From: Runella limosa DSM 17973
Lineage (GTDB): Bacteria; Bacteroidota; Bacteroidia; Cytophagales; Spirosomataceae
Direction of reading: 5' to 3'
Length of the DNA stretch: 64,000 nt
NCBI RefSeq assembly: GCF_000482465.1
Contig: NZ_KI519421.1
Location: forward strand, 1 to 64,000
Shown here piece after piece: positions 23,784 through 33,214 of this stretch; the first letter of the stretch is position 1; each line of letters starts with the position of its first letter. The position numbers and the translations under genes were made by a program. The notes beneath the pieces are model-generated. The model made no database searches. It had not been told where the DNA came from and saw only the letters and a list, made by a program, of their open reading frames with translations.

Positions 23784-25844
23784 ATGCCTACCCCTATTCA
23801 ACTGACAAGTGACTTCAAAAAGATGACAACCAAAGCTATTTTAGCGATTTTCTTCTTTGTAGTGGTGTACCTCATTTTAATTGTTCTAGCCATTGGCCTC
23901 ACACTTTTGAGTAGCTATTTGGGTATCATGTTCATCACCCTAAAAGTCCAATGGATAACCATTGCGGTTGGGGCTGGGCTCATCGTTATGGGATTACTTG
24001 TTCTTTTGTTTTTACTCAAGTTCATGTTCAAAAAGCACGTAGTGGACCGCTCTCACTTGGTGGAACTTACGGCAGAGAGCGACCCTCACTTGTTTGCGTT
24101 CATAGATTCACTTGTTAAAGAAGTAGGCACCCAGTTTCCAAAGAAAATTTACCTTTCTGCCGACGTCAACGCCTGTGTTTTCTACGATTCTAGTTTTTGG
24201 AGTATGTTTTTGCCCATACGTAAAAACCTTCAAATAGGCTTAGCACTGGTCAATTCTGTTTCGGTTTATGAGTTTAAAGCCATACTTGCACACGAATTTG
24301 GACACTTTTCTCAGCGGAGCATGAAAATTGGAAGTTACGTGTACAACGTTAACCAAATCATTTACAACATGCTCTATGACAACAACTGGTACGGCACGTT
24401 AGCTCAGAAAATTGCGGATGTACACGCGATTATTGGCTTTTTTGTCATGGTTGCTGCCAAAATCATTCAAGGCATTCAGTTTATCCTGCGTAAAGTGTAT
24501 GAGGTGGTCAACCTCAGTTACATGAGTCTTTCTCGCGAAATGGAATTTCACGCCGACGAGGTGGCTGCCAACATCACTGGTTCTAAACCTTTGATTACGT
24601 CTCTCCTGCGTTTTGGCCTTGCCGACGAAGCCTATACTAATGTACTCAACTACTACGACGAAAAATTTACGGAGGCTGTTACGACGAACAATATTTATCC
24701 ACAACACCATTTTGTGCTTGGTTTTTTGGGCAAAGAAAATGGGTTACCACTGGTCAATCACTTACCCATGGTAAGTCTTGAACAGCTCAATCGTTACAAT
24801 AAATCGAAATTAGTCATTACGGACCAATGGGCTTCACACCCAAGTACCGAAGATAGAATAAAACGATTAGAACAACTTGACATTGAGCCGATATTAGAAG
24901 ATTTGCGACCCGCCTCTGCCGTATTCAGCCACATCGAAACCCACCAGCAACTTCTCACCCAAAAAATTTTCACGAACGTCGCTTATTCAAAGCCAACCAC
25001 TGAACTTCCAACCCAAAAATTTGCAACAGATTACGCAGAAAACTACCGTAAGCGTCGGTTTAGCGCGTTTTTTAACGGTTATTTTGATGTCCAAAATTTA
25101 CTTACGCAGCTACCAGATGTCGCTTTAAATCCACCGTCAAGCGCCACTGTTAATGAATTATTTGGGGCAAAAATGATTGAAACCCTTCACAACACAATGG
25201 CACTACAGTATGATTTAGCAACCCTTACACAAATAGCAGAAGGAAATACTGGTATCAAAACTTTTGACTATGACGGGGTGAAATATACCGTCAATGACTT
25301 GGCTCAACTCCTACCCTCCTTGGAAAAGGAGTTAGGTGAGTTGAAAGTAAAAGTAGCAGAAAACGACCAAGCGATCTACCATTCTTTTCATCACTTAGCT
25401 ACCCAACAAGGAGAAATCGAGCAATTTAACGCCATCTATCAGGCATTTCTGGAATTTGATCAATGGAGCAATGACTCAATGGAAGTTTTGGGTAAACTAT
25501 CTGGCTCACTTGACTTTATTCAGGAAACCACGCCCTTTGAGACGATTAGAGAGAACCTAATAGCGGCAGGAAAAATCGAAACCGATTTTAAGCAACACAT
25601 CGAGAAGCTTTTGACATTTTCTCTTCTTGAAACAGAGCTGTCGCCACAAATGAAGGAAAGCTTCAAAAAGTACCTCTCAAAGACGTGGGTGTATTTTACT
25701 CAACCTAGCTACGACGACGAAGCTCTCAATGTGCTTTTTGATGCCATCCGCAACTTCAATTCGGCCGTTTCTAATGGTTATTTTGCTCATAAAAAACGTG
25801 TCCTAGATTTCTTTGAAACCTTGGCAACGGCTCAACACAATTAG
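23784..25844 (+). CDS. M48 family membrane metalloprotease
   Basis: A 686-aa protein. Two hydrophobic segments lie near the N-terminus (about 20-45 and 55-80), and two more around 210-240. The zinc motif is H170-EFG-H174 (LAHEFGHFSQRSMKIG), with the third ligand Glu in LSREMEFHADEVAANI. That layout is the M48 (HtpX/Ste24-like) family, used in membrane protein quality control. The C-terminal ~300 residues are a helical extension specific to long M48 proteins. The ATG at 23784 is chosen over an upstream TTG at 23694. The stop is 3 bases inside the converging DUF1684 gene. Confidence 0.88.
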   Translation: MPTPIQLTSDFKKMTTKAILAIFFFVVVYLILIVLAIGLTLLSSYLGIMFITLKVQWITIAVGAGLIVMGLLVLLFLLKFMFKKHVVDRSHLVELTAESDPHLFAFIDSLVKEVGTQFPKKIYLSADVNACVFYDSSFWSMFLPIRKNLQIGLALVNSVSVYEFKAILAHEFGHFSQRSMKIGSYVYNVNQIIYNMLYDNNWYGTLAQKIADVHAIIGFFVMVAAKIIQGIQFILRKVYEVVNLSYMSLSREMEFHADEVAANITGSKPLITSLLRFGLADEAYTNVLNYYDEKFTEAVTTNNIYPQHHFVLGFLGKENGLPLVNHLPMVSLEQLNRYNKSKLVITDQWASHPSTEDRIKRLEQLDIEPILEDLRPASAVFSHIETHQQLLTQKIFTNVAYSKPTTELPTQKFATDYAENYRKRRFSAFFNGYFDVQNLLTQLPDVALNPPSSATVNELFGAKMIETLHNTMALQYDLATLTQIAEGNTGIKTFDYDGVKYTVNDLAQLLPSLEKELGELKVKVAENDQAIYHSFHHLATQQGEIEQFNAIYQAFLEFDQWSNDSMEVLGKLSGSLDFIQETTPFETIRENLIAAGKIETDFKQHIEKLLTFSLLETELSPQMKESFKKYLSKTWVYFTQPSYDDEALNVLFDAIRNFNSAVSNGYFAHKKRVLDFFETLATAQHN

Positions 25845-26734
25845 TGCATTTTTGCATCTTTTTCTCCCGCTTCTACGCGCATCGCAAGCGTGTTTTCGGC
25901 AGGAGGCAATGGACAAGTCGCGTAAGGACTAAACGCGCAAGGCGGATTAATAGACTTGTTGAAATCAAGTACAACATTGCCAGCTTCGTCTGGCTTGTCG
26001 GTGTACAAAAAGCGCCCTGCACCGTAGGTTTCGTGGGAAGTAGTTTTGTCTTTGAAAATGATAAACAAACGCCCACCTCCAGCATCTGTCGCAGCTAGGC
26101 GGTACGTTTTGCCTTTCCACTCAAACACAGCATGGCCTACCAAGGGCTGCTGGCTTACTAAACCCAATACGTCTGTTATGGCAATGGTGCGCGGTGTAGT
26201 AGGTTTTTCCAATTTAGCCGCGATTTTCCAGGAATCGTTAATTGCAAAACGGTCAACTCCTTGAAAATGACCCAAAACTGGATGTTCTAAGTCACGTAAA
26301 CGAATACCATATTTAGGACCTCTTTTTATGATAAACCAGCGTAAAGCGCCTTGTTCCATCGTGGTAGTTTTCCCGTCTTCAAACACAAATTCGGGCGAGG
26401 TGCCTACTTCTAACAATTTTACTTGCGCACTTGGGTCAGCTTTAAACGCTACTTTTCCGTCTTTTAAGGTCAAAACTCCCACTTGTTTTGATGCTTTTTT
26501 GGGAAAAACAATGTCATTTTTTTCATCGCTACCAAAGCTATTTTCTCCCTCTTTTAGCCAAAACAAGCCCGCTAAGTTCAACCAACCTTCTGCACTTTTG
26601 AGACTTTCAATCCGCTTTTGATGCCACTGATTTATTTCATTTTGGTAGGCTCCTTCGTCGTTTTTAGCTATAAAACTCACGAAAAATAAACTGACAACTA
26701 CCGATAAAGTAAGAATGGTTGGGTTCGCTTTCAT
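25841..26734 (-). CDS. DUF1684 domain-containing exported protein
   Basis: A 297-aa protein with a signal or anchor at 5-23 (ILTLSVVVSLFFVSF). The DUF1684 pattern is complete: HQKRIESLKSAEGWLNLAGL, FWLKEGENSFGSDEKNDIVF, YGIRLRDLEHP and, near the end, NPPCAFSPYATCPLPPAENT with its two cysteines. The family's reaction is unknown. It is the last gene of a minus-strand run (2-base gap after the 134-aa gene). Confidence 0.87.
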   Translation of the reverse strand: MKANPTILTLSVVVSLFFVSFIAKNDEGAYQNEINQWHQKRIESLKSAEGWLNLAGLFWLKEGENSFGSDEKNDIVFPKKASKQVGVLTLKDGKVAFKADPSAQVKLLEVGTSPEFVFEDGKTTTMEQGALRWFIIKRGPKYGIRLRDLEHPVLGHFQGVDRFAINDSWKIAAKLEKPTTPRTIAITDVLGLVSQQPLVGHAVFEWKGKTYRLAATDAGGGRLFIIFKDKTTSHETYGAGRFLYTDKPDEAGNVVLDFNKSINPPCAFSPYATCPLPPAENTLAMRVEAGEKDAKMH

Positions 26735-26736
26735 TG

Positions 26737-27141
26737 TTAATCTTCAGGATAAGGGATAAAAATAAAGCCTGCAAAATCGCCTTGAATGACGAATAGACAG
26801 CAGTATTCGTCAGGGTTTTTATAGTTTTCTTTGAACAATTCGATGGATTCAAGACCTACGAGATTACGTTGAATAAATTCGTCTAACATAGAAGCTCGGT
26901 ACGACCATTCGTTTTCTAGTTCGGTTTTTCCAATCAGCAATACGCCAAGTTCTATCTCTTTTTGTACCGCCACAAAAATAGGGTGTGTGGAAAAGCCTCG
27001 CTTCCGAATTTGATAGGAAGCTTCTTTTAGCTGGTCAGAAACCTTGACAAAATCTTGTGATACTATCCCCAAAAGCTGTTTGTTCACTTCGGGTGAATTA
27101 GCATCATCCATTAAGGTATTTTCGTTGCTGTGATTAATCAT
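26737..27141 (-). CDS. Conserved hypothetical protein downstream of ald
   Basis: A 134-aa soluble protein without signal peptide or recognised motif. Helices predominate up to residue 105 (VNKQLLGIVSQDFVKVSDQL, IRKRGFSTHPIFVAVQKEIE), then two strands follow (YCCLFVIQGDFAGFIFIPYP). It lies 50 bases after ald and 2 bases before the DUF1684 gene. The compact spacing argues for real expression; function cannot be assigned. Confidence 0.65.
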   Translation of the reverse strand: MINHSNENTLMDDANSPEVNKQLLGIVSQDFVKVSDQLKEASYQIRKRGFSTHPIFVAVQKEIELGVLLIGKTELENEWSYRASMLDEFIQRNLVGLESIELFKENYKNPDEYCCLFVIQGDFAGFIFIPYPED

Positions 27142-27191
27142 GATTTTTTGAATGTCGAAAGTAAAATTTCAGATTATTGAACAAAATCTGA

Positions 27192-28403
27192 CTAGAGCCG
27201 TGCTGCCAATAACAAGCTAAGGTCTTTATGACGCATCGAAAACTTCTTTGCGATAAAAGGATTTGTCAATGTGCCACGGTGCGTATAAACTCCTTTACTA
27301 AACCAACGACGTGCGTACATCATTTCCTCAACGCCCCCTAACGAGCCCATTTTCAACAACATAGGCAAAAAAACATTGCTCAACGTAACACTTGCCGTGT
27401 GTGCCACCCGCGATGCAATGTTGGGCACACAATAATGAATGACGTCGTAATGTCGGTAAATCGGGTCTTTGTGGGTGGTAATACGCGAGGTTTCGATGCA
27501 GCCTCCTTGGTCGATAGACACGTCGATAATCACCGAGTTGGGTTTCATTTTTGAAACCATTTCTTCGGTAACAACGTAAATATTTTGACCGTCTTCGGGG
27601 CGCAGGGCGCCAATAACAACATCGGCCCGCTGCACAGCTTCCGAAAGCGTATCTGACTCAATAATCGACGTATAAATGTGCTGGCCGATGGCGTATTTCA
27701 GCCGTTGAAGGCGGTAAATGTGTTGGTCAAAAATTTTGATTTCTGCCCCAAGTCCCAGCGCTGTACGGGCGGCGTATTCGGCCACAGTTCCCGCACCGAT
27801 GATTACCACTTTGGTGGGTGGAACTCCCGTAATTCCGCCCAAAATTATTCCTCTACCCTTGTTGGCACTACTCAAATACTCGGCGGCAATGAGCATGACG
27901 GTACTTCCTGCTATTTCGCTCAAAGAACGTATAACAGGCTGACCACCAGCAGGATCTTCGATGTATTCGTAGCCAAGCGCCGTAATATTTTTCTGATTGA
28001 GGTGTTCAAAATACGAACGGTCGCGGGTGGGAAGATTAAGCGCCGAAATAATGGTTTGGCCATTTTTCAGGATTCCAAACTCCTGCTCTACGAGGGGTTC
28101 AATTTTTAGGATTAAATCGCTCGTAAAAACCTCTTGGGGCGAAAACACAATCTGAGCTCCTGCTTCGCTGTATTCATTATCGGGAAACTGTGCTCCTTCT
28201 CCCGCTCCCTTTTCCACAACGACTCGGTGACCATTCCGTACCAAAATCGCCACTGCTTCGGGCGTCAGTGCAATGCGATTTTCTTGCAGAGATATTTCTT
28301 TTGGAAGCCCAATCAACAAGCTTTGTTGGCTTGTTTTGAGCGGGGCAAGCGCTTCTTGCGGATACAAAGCTGTTTGTTGCGCCAATTCGCCAAAACCCAT
28401 CAT
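27192..28403 (-). CDS. ald: Alanine dehydrogenase
   Basis: A 403-aa NAD-dependent alanine dehydrogenase (AlaDH/PNT family), interconverting L-alanine and pyruvate plus ammonia. The substrate domain has IGLPKEISLQENRIALTPEA (about 31-50) and VVEKGAGEGAQFPDNEY; the nucleotide domain has VVIIGAGTVAEYAARTALGL and the C-terminal VPNIASRVAHTASVTLSN. The Bacteroidota form carries about 30 extra N-terminal residues, as here. The ATG at 28403 is used in place of a TTG two codons earlier. tsaE precedes it by 30 bases. Confidence 0.92.
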   Translation of the reverse strand: MMGFGELAQQTALYPQEALAPLKTSQQSLLIGLPKEISLQENRIALTPEAVAILVRNGHRVVVEKGAGEGAQFPDNEYSEAGAQIVFSPQEVFTSDLILKIEPLVEQEFGILKNGQTIISALNLPTRDRSYFEHLNQKNITALGYEYIEDPAGGQPVIRSLSEIAGSTVMLIAAEYLSSANKGRGIILGGITGVPPTKVVIIGAGTVAEYAARTALGLGAEIKIFDQHIYRLQRLKYAIGQHIYTSIIESDTLSEAVQRADVVIGALRPEDGQNIYVVTEEMVSKMKPNSVIIDVSIDQGGCIETSRITTHKDPIYRHYDVIHYCVPNIASRVAHTASVTLSNVFLPMLLKMGSLGGVEEMMYARRWFSKGVYTHRGTLTNPFIAKKFSMRHKDLSLLLAARL

Positions 28404-28433
28404 GTCCAAATTAGTCGATTTACGTTTGTTGAT

Positions 28434-28865
28434 TTATGCTTTTTTGAGAACTTCCAGCTTCCGAAACCCGTCTGGCAGGCTCGAAATATGGACTTCTACG
28501 TAACTTTCTGGTAAAAGTTCTTCGATTCGGTCGGGCCATTCAATCAAACAAATATAGCCAGAATCGAGGTATTCTTCAACCCCAATATCGTACGCCTCAG
28601 CCGTATTTTTTAGTCTATAACAATCAAAATGGTAAATCGTTTCCCCATCGGCGGTGATATATTCATTCACAATCGAAAACGTCGGACTTTGAACGTTATT
28701 CAGTACCCCCATGACCTTTCCTAGCGCCTTCACAAACGTTGTTTTTCCTGCTCCCATGGCCCCGTCCAATAGCCAAATGGTTTCGTTTCCACAAGCTTGC
28801 AGGACTTTGGCAGCCACCTGTTCGGTGTCTTCTAACCCAAAACGTTCGATACTCAACAATCTCAT
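28434..28865 (-). CDS. tsaE: TsaE, ATPase of tRNA t6A synthesis
   Basis: A 143-aa P-loop protein with Walker A GAMGAGKTTFVKALG (about 37-51), the SPTFSIVNEY segment and YHFDCYRL, then GYICLIEWPDRIEELLP. It works with TsaB and TsaD to make threonylcarbamoyl-adenosine at position 37 of tRNAs. It lies 1 base after the SGNH gene and 30 bases before ald on the same strand. Confidence 0.94.
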   Translation of the reverse strand: MRLLSIERFGLEDTEQVAAKVLQACGNETIWLLDGAMGAGKTTFVKALGKVMGVLNNVQSPTFSIVNEYITADGETIYHFDCYRLKNTAEAYDIGVEEYLDSGYICLIEWPDRIEELLPESYVEVHISSLPDGFRKLEVLKKA

Positions 28866-28866
28866 T

Positions 28867-30111
28867 TTAAAGTACGCCTTGTTTTTTAAGATCTTTGGTC
28901 AATTGCTCCATCAACAACCGATGTGCCTCAGGATTGGGGTGTCCATCGTACGTAAGCTGGTATTGTTTTGCTGGATAAGGAAATAACTTACGATAATCTA
29001 GCACCTTTATACCCCGCTCTTTCAACAATGCAGGCATAGGTGAATCCTTTTTCAAGGCATCGGGGTACAAAATCACGTAAAACTTATCGTTTTTAAACTG
29101 CTTTTTATACTCGTCTTCCGTTGCTTTGATCAAATTAGCCGTCAATTCGTAATCTTTCGGGCGATATACAAAAGGAAAATCCATCGCAAAATGCTGACGA
29201 ACTTTACTTTTAAACAACATCATTCCAAAACGGTATTTCAAAGGGTGGGCAAACCGATAAACTCCTTGCGTTTGCATGGTTTTTTCATCAATATCGGGGA
29301 AATAGCCATCGTACATACCGATCCAACCTACTGACGGAATAGCTCGGTTGACGTGGTCTTCGATGTAGGTATAAATACCAATACCGTCTTTTTGAGCCAC
29401 TTGTTGTGCAACATTTTGGTGCTGCAAACGCGCCAGTGCATGTCGCGGAGAATAACCAAAGAAGCCATAATTATACGCCTGAACGTCAGCGTTGTCTTTT
29501 TGGAAATAAAAGGGAATGGTTTCATTGTCCCGCACGGCATCTCCGTAGGTAAATGAGCACCCAAAAAATAACGCATATTTATTTCGCACAATCTGTGCAG
29601 AATCGGCAAAAGGCGTAATACGCCGCGAGAACGAATCAACCTTCATCGGAATCTGAATAAAAGGCTTTCCATCCAGCGTTTTGGCCCAAACAAAAGTATG
29701 GTTTGGAATGGGCTTGCGTCCTAAAAATTCGTCAAACGCATAGCTCGAATCATACGCAGGCCCAGCATACTGAGGCCCCGTTTGTGTGGTAGGTTGATTT
29801 TGACCCGCATCATGAATCCATCCAACAGTCGTTTCCACACCCAAAATCACCAGTACGACTGATACCACCGAAAGAAGGATATTTTGCAAAAGAGGTGATG
29901 AATTTCTGATGAGTAGCGACAACGCCACCAACGATACCGCCCAAGCAGCTACGCGAAAGCCAATCAGACGCAAATCGTAGTCAAACCAAACGCCGTCGCC
30001 GTTTCCCACAAAAAACTCAACCCCAATAAGCACCACTAACAACAGCGTCACTAGCGATATAAAAACCCCCAAGCGGGCAAGTAATGTCTTATTCTTTTCA
30101 AAAAATTGCAT
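28867..30111 (-). CDS. Membrane-anchored SGNH hydrolase-like protein
   Basis: A 414-aa protein. The first ~110 residues hold three hydrophobic segments (about 10-32, 48-66 and 75-95). The outer part looks like an SGNH/GDSL-type esterase: block I FFGCSFTYGDAV (around 190) and block V TYDGHPNPEAHRL near the C-terminus, with the Asp and His of the catalytic set. Acyl-ester removal from a cell-surface polymer is the usual job of anchored forms; the substrate is not shown. The longest frame starts with TTG at 30150; the ATG at 30111 is chosen. It is the first gene of the tsaE-ald run. Confidence 0.72.
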   Translation of the reverse strand: MQFFEKNKTLLARLGVFISLVTLLLVVLIGVEFFVGNGDGVWFDYDLRLIGFRVAAWAVSLVALSLLIRNSSPLLQNILLSVVSVVLVILGVETTVGWIHDAGQNQPTTQTGPQYAGPAYDSSYAFDEFLGRKPIPNHTFVWAKTLDGKPFIQIPMKVDSFSRRITPFADSAQIVRNKYALFFGCSFTYGDAVRDNETIPFYFQKDNADVQAYNYGFFGYSPRHALARLQHQNVAQQVAQKDGIGIYTYIEDHVNRAIPSVGWIGMYDGYFPDIDEKTMQTQGVYRFAHPLKYRFGMMLFKSKVRQHFAMDFPFVYRPKDYELTANLIKATEDEYKKQFKNDKFYVILYPDALKKDSPMPALLKERGIKVLDYRKLFPYPAKQYQLTYDGHPNPEAHRLLMEQLTKDLKKQGVL

Positions 30112-30139
30112 TCGTAAAAAGCTGTTCAAAATGAGCCCA

Positions 30140-30147
30140 CAAAGGTA
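30140..30147 (-). promoter_or_regulatory. Candidate -7 box for the SGNH-tsaE-ald run
   Basis: TACCTTTG on the minus strand, 28 bases before the ATG at 30111. No clear TTG is found at the -33 position. The surrounding bases (TACCTTTG(T/C)GGGCTCATTTT) also occur at the rpsF promoter, which strengthens the call. Confidence 0.45.
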
Positions 30148-30204
30148 CAAATTAATCCTACGCCCGCAGTCCTACTCACACGTATTTTATCCCCAACTTT
30201 ACAG

Positions 30205-30212
30205 TAACTTTG
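30205..30212 (+). promoter_or_regulatory. Candidate -7 box for the Gfo/Idh/MocA gene
   Basis: TAACTTTG fits TAnnTTTG and lies 45 bases before the ATG at 30258. It is divergent from the minus-strand box at 30140-30147. No good -33 TTG is seen. Confidence 0.4.
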
Positions 30213-30257
30213 TCGTAAAAAACGCTTCGGTAAGAAAGAAAACGCATTTTTAGTCGC

Positions 30258-31307
30258 ATGAACTCACCACTTGACCCCGTTGTAAATGTTGGATTAATTG
30301 GATTTGGCCTTTCGGGACGGTACTTCCACGCTCCTTTTTTAGCCACAAATCCGCATTTTAAACTTTCAAAAGTTGTTACCCGCAACACCACTTCGGTCCA
30401 CGATTTTGACCCAAATATTGCCGTTGTTGGCAGCGCAGAAGCGCTTTTGGCCGATTCAGAAATCGACTTAGTGTTTATTTGTACCCCCAACGACCTCCAC
30501 TTCCCTTACGCAAAAGCAGCTTTGGAAGCTGGCAAACACGTTGTTATCGAAAAACCCTTTACCAACACAACTGCCGAAGCTGATATTTTAATTGCATTGG
30601 CGGCAGAAAAAGGACTTACGATTACGGCTTATCAAAACCGCCGTTGGGACTCCGACTTCCTGACAATACAGACGTTATTACGGGAAAATAAATTGGGTGA
30701 TATCGTAGAGTACGAAGCTCATTTTGACCGTTTTCGCCCCGAAGTAGCCAAAGGCACCTGGAAAGAAGTGGCTTCGGCGGGCGCAGGCAATCTCTATAAT
30801 TTAGGGCCTCATTTGATTGACCAAGCACTGGTACTTTTTGGCGCCCCCAAAAGCGTGACGGCCACAATCAAAATCATTCGTCCCGACGGAGAGACCGACG
30901 ATTATTTTGACATTCAAATGAATTATGCAGATAAACGCGTCATTTTGAAAGCCAGTCTGATGGTATTCCAAAACGACCTTCGCTACATTATTCATGGCAG
31001 CAAAGGCAGCTTTTTTAAGTCAGGGTTGGATGTACAGGAAGAAACGCTTCGCAAAAATGCGCTACCTACTACTGAAGATTGGGGAAGCGAACCAGAAAAG
31101 CTTTGGGGAACACTTTATACCGAGGCAGGTGCTGAAATAATCCCAAGCCAAGCTGGGCATTATGCCCCTTTTTACGAAAATGTATATCAAGCCATTGTCA
31201 ATAAAGTGCCATTAGAGGTGACGCCTCAACAAGCTCGAAATACCACCCGAGTGATGGAACTAGCCCTCGAAAGTAGCCAGTCTGGGAAAACAGTCGCTTT
31301 TGGGTAG
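30258..31307 (+). CDS. Gfo/Idh/MocA family oxidoreductase
   Basis: A 349-aa NAD(P)-dependent sugar-type dehydrogenase. The Rossmann motif is VGLIGFGLSGRYFHAPFL (about 11-28). The family motif EKPFTNTTAEAD (about 99-110) carries the catalytic-site Lys, and GNLYNLGPHLIDQALVLFG holds the conserved His in the second domain. The substrate (sugar, inositol, biliverdin-like) is not predictable. A hairpin terminator follows. Confidence 0.88.
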   Translation: MNSPLDPVVNVGLIGFGLSGRYFHAPFLATNPHFKLSKVVTRNTTSVHDFDPNIAVVGSAEALLADSEIDLVFICTPNDLHFPYAKAALEAGKHVVIEKPFTNTTAEADILIALAAEKGLTITAYQNRRWDSDFLTIQTLLRENKLGDIVEYEAHFDRFRPEVAKGTWKEVASAGAGNLYNLGPHLIDQALVLFGAPKSVTATIKIIRPDGETDDYFDIQMNYADKRVILKASLMVFQNDLRYIIHGSKGSFFKSGLDVQEETLRKNALPTTEDWGSEPEKLWGTLYTEAGAEIIPSQAGHYAPFYENVYQAIVNKVPLEVTPQQARNTTRVMELALESSQSGKTVAFG

Positions 31308-31336
31308 CCTCTAGTTTACCTTCAACTTTAGACACG

Positions 31337-31377
31337 TTTAGGAATCAGGGGGAAAGTTTTTAACCCTGGTTCCTAAA
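31337..31377. terminator. Terminator between converging oxidoreductase genes
   Basis: TTTAGGAATCAGGG pairs with CCCTGGTTCCTAAA with one G-T pair around a T-rich loop. It can act in both directions between the genes ending at 31307 and 31381. Confidence 0.75.
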
Positions 31378-31380
31378 AGA

Positions 31381-32637
31381 TTATACCTTCAAAATAGACT
31401 CTCGCCCAATTTCTTTCACCGAGCGACAACCTGCCAAAGCCATAGTAAGATCAAAATCTGCTAGATAATTCGACACAACTTCTTTTACCCCTGCACTTCC
31501 GCCCAATGTAAGCCCATATACATACGGACGCCCCAAGCACACCGCCGTTGCTCCCAATGCCAGCGCTTTGAATATATCAGCGCCGCCACGTACACCGCTG
31601 TCGATAAGAATAGGCATACGCCCTTGCAGTGCCTCAGCAATCAGCGGCAGCACGTCCATCGTCGCAACGGCACCATCTACTTGCCGACCACCATGGTTGG
31701 ATACCACAATCCCATCTAAGCCATAATCTAGGGCTTTCAGTGCATCATCGGGATGAAGAATTCCTTTCAATAAAATGGGCAGTTTTGTGCGTTTCCGTAA
31801 ATAACCCAAGTTTTCCCACGTCAACGATGGCCGTGTATAAATATCTATAAACTTTTTGACGGCTTTGCGGGGATAACCCGATGTAGCGTTTTGCCAAAAA
31901 TTACCTGGATAATGGCTAATCGCGCTAAAAAGGGTACGAATGGCGTCAAAAGTGATGGTTGGTTTAGGCGTAGGTGCGGCGTCTGGCTCGTCTAACAACT
32001 TTCTAAACACGGGGTCAGAAGTATATTGCGCAATACCAAGCCCGTGTATAAAAGGCAAATAAGCCAATTCTAAATCTTGGGTTCTCCATCCCAAAAGGGT
32101 CGTGTCGAGGGTAACAACAATTGCTTCGCAGCCTGATTTTTCAGCCCGCTCTACAAAACTCGCCACAAGCTCATCCGACTTACTCCAATACAACTGAAAC
32201 CAGTGTGGTTGCGAACCCATCGCCTCCGCGCATTGCTCCATCGGCACCGACGCTTGATTGGAAAAAATATAGGGAATTCCTAGCGCTGCTGCTGCCTTAG
32301 CGACCCCCAAATCGGCCTCAGGATGAACCATTTCCAGTACACCAATGGGCGAGAGCAAAAGTGGGTAAGGGAGTTTTCGACCAAACAAGTTAATACTGGT
32401 ATCTCGTACCGACACATCGCGGAGCATTCGAGGCAGTACCCGCCATCGTTCAAAAGCCGCACGGTTTTGGGCTATGGTACTACCGTGGCCTGCTCCTCCC
32501 CCAATATACGCAGCCGCTTTGGGCGACATAGCACCAAGGGCTTTTTTTTCTAGAAGGGCATTATCAACAGGAATCGCCGAAACCAAACCCGATGCACCGT
32601 CGAGGTATATCTTTTTTTGACGCTCAAATCCATTCAT
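31381..32637 (-). CDS. FMN-dependent alpha-hydroxy-acid oxidase/dehydrogenase
   Basis: A 418-aa TIM-barrel flavoprotein of the lactate/glycolate oxidase family. Seen are LLSPIGVLEMVHPEADLGVA, FQLYWSKSDELVASF, VVTLDTTLLGWRTQDLEL, the active-site VVSNHGGRQVDGA and the FMN-binding IDSGVRGGADIFKALALGA. It oxidises an L-2-hydroxy acid to a 2-oxo acid. The Mpo1-like gene lies 4 bases upstream on the same strand, which suggests a 2-hydroxy fatty acid rather than lactate (inference). Confidence 0.87.
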   Translation of the reverse strand: MNGFERQKKIYLDGASGLVSAIPVDNALLEKKALGAMSPKAAAYIGGGAGHGSTIAQNRAAFERWRVLPRMLRDVSVRDTSINLFGRKLPYPLLLSPIGVLEMVHPEADLGVAKAAAALGIPYIFSNQASVPMEQCAEAMGSQPHWFQLYWSKSDELVASFVERAEKSGCEAIVVTLDTTLLGWRTQDLELAYLPFIHGLGIAQYTSDPVFRKLLDEPDAAPTPKPTITFDAIRTLFSAISHYPGNFWQNATSGYPRKAVKKFIDIYTRPSLTWENLGYLRKRTKLPILLKGILHPDDALKALDYGLDGIVVSNHGGRQVDGAVATMDVLPLIAEALQGRMPILIDSGVRGGADIFKALALGATAVCLGRPYVYGLTLGGSAGVKEVVSNYLADFDLTMALAGCRSVKEIGRESILKV

Positions 32638-32641
32638 TTGC

Positions 32642-33106
32642 TCAGTAGGGAATGCCTATTTTCTTATAAATGAAGTGCATAAGCCACGCGGGACCAATCA
32701 TTAAAAATTGTAAATCTTTGAAAAACGAGGGCTTTTTTCCCTCCACTTTATGCCCCCAAAATTGCCCTATCCACGCTATAACAAAAATCGCAACCGATAC
32801 CTTCCAAAGTGTAAAGCCTTGATTTTCTATTTGTTGTGCCAAGTACAAACAAAACCCAGAAAAGAACAAAAGCCCAATGGCGAGGGTTACCGACAGGCGG
32901 AAATAGTAAATACTTACAAAAGCTAAAATCAAAATCGCAAGGTTTAGCTGGAGCGTTTCGGTAATGGCAAAAGGTAGCTTTACGCTGTACAATAAACCTA
33001 CGATACTAAAAAAGATGGCAGGAACACATATCCAATGTACAAGCTTGTTGGTAGGGTTTTGGTGGCTTTCTCCGTACTCATTTAGCCAAGAATCAATGGT
33101 TCTCAT
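32642..33106 (-). CDS. DUF962/Mpo1-like protein
   Basis: A 154-aa membrane protein with the DUF962 signature: SWLNEYGESHQNPTNKLVHW at the start (His residues placed to bind iron), four hydrophobic segments, and AWIGQFWGHKVEGKKPSFFKD (about 115-135), a second His cluster. The yeast relative Mpo1 is an iron(II) peroxide-dependent dioxygenase that removes one carbon from 2-hydroxy fatty acids. The tight pairing with a 2-hydroxy-acid oxidase gene fits this substrate class. Confidence 0.85.
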   Translation of the reverse strand: MRTIDSWLNEYGESHQNPTNKLVHWICVPAIFFSIVGLLYSVKLPFAITETLQLNLAILILAFVSIYYFRLSVTLAIGLLFFSGFCLYLAQQIENQGFTLWKVSVAIFVIAWIGQFWGHKVEGKKPSFFKDLQFLMIGPAWLMHFIYKKIGIPY

Positions 33107-33214
33107 AAATCAAAAAAGGTTGGTTTTAGTCTTTTCAAATATATAACTTTTTTCTGAAAATTTTAGACATTTCCGTCCATTTCAAGAAATCAGCAATAGC
33201 ATCTGATATAGACC

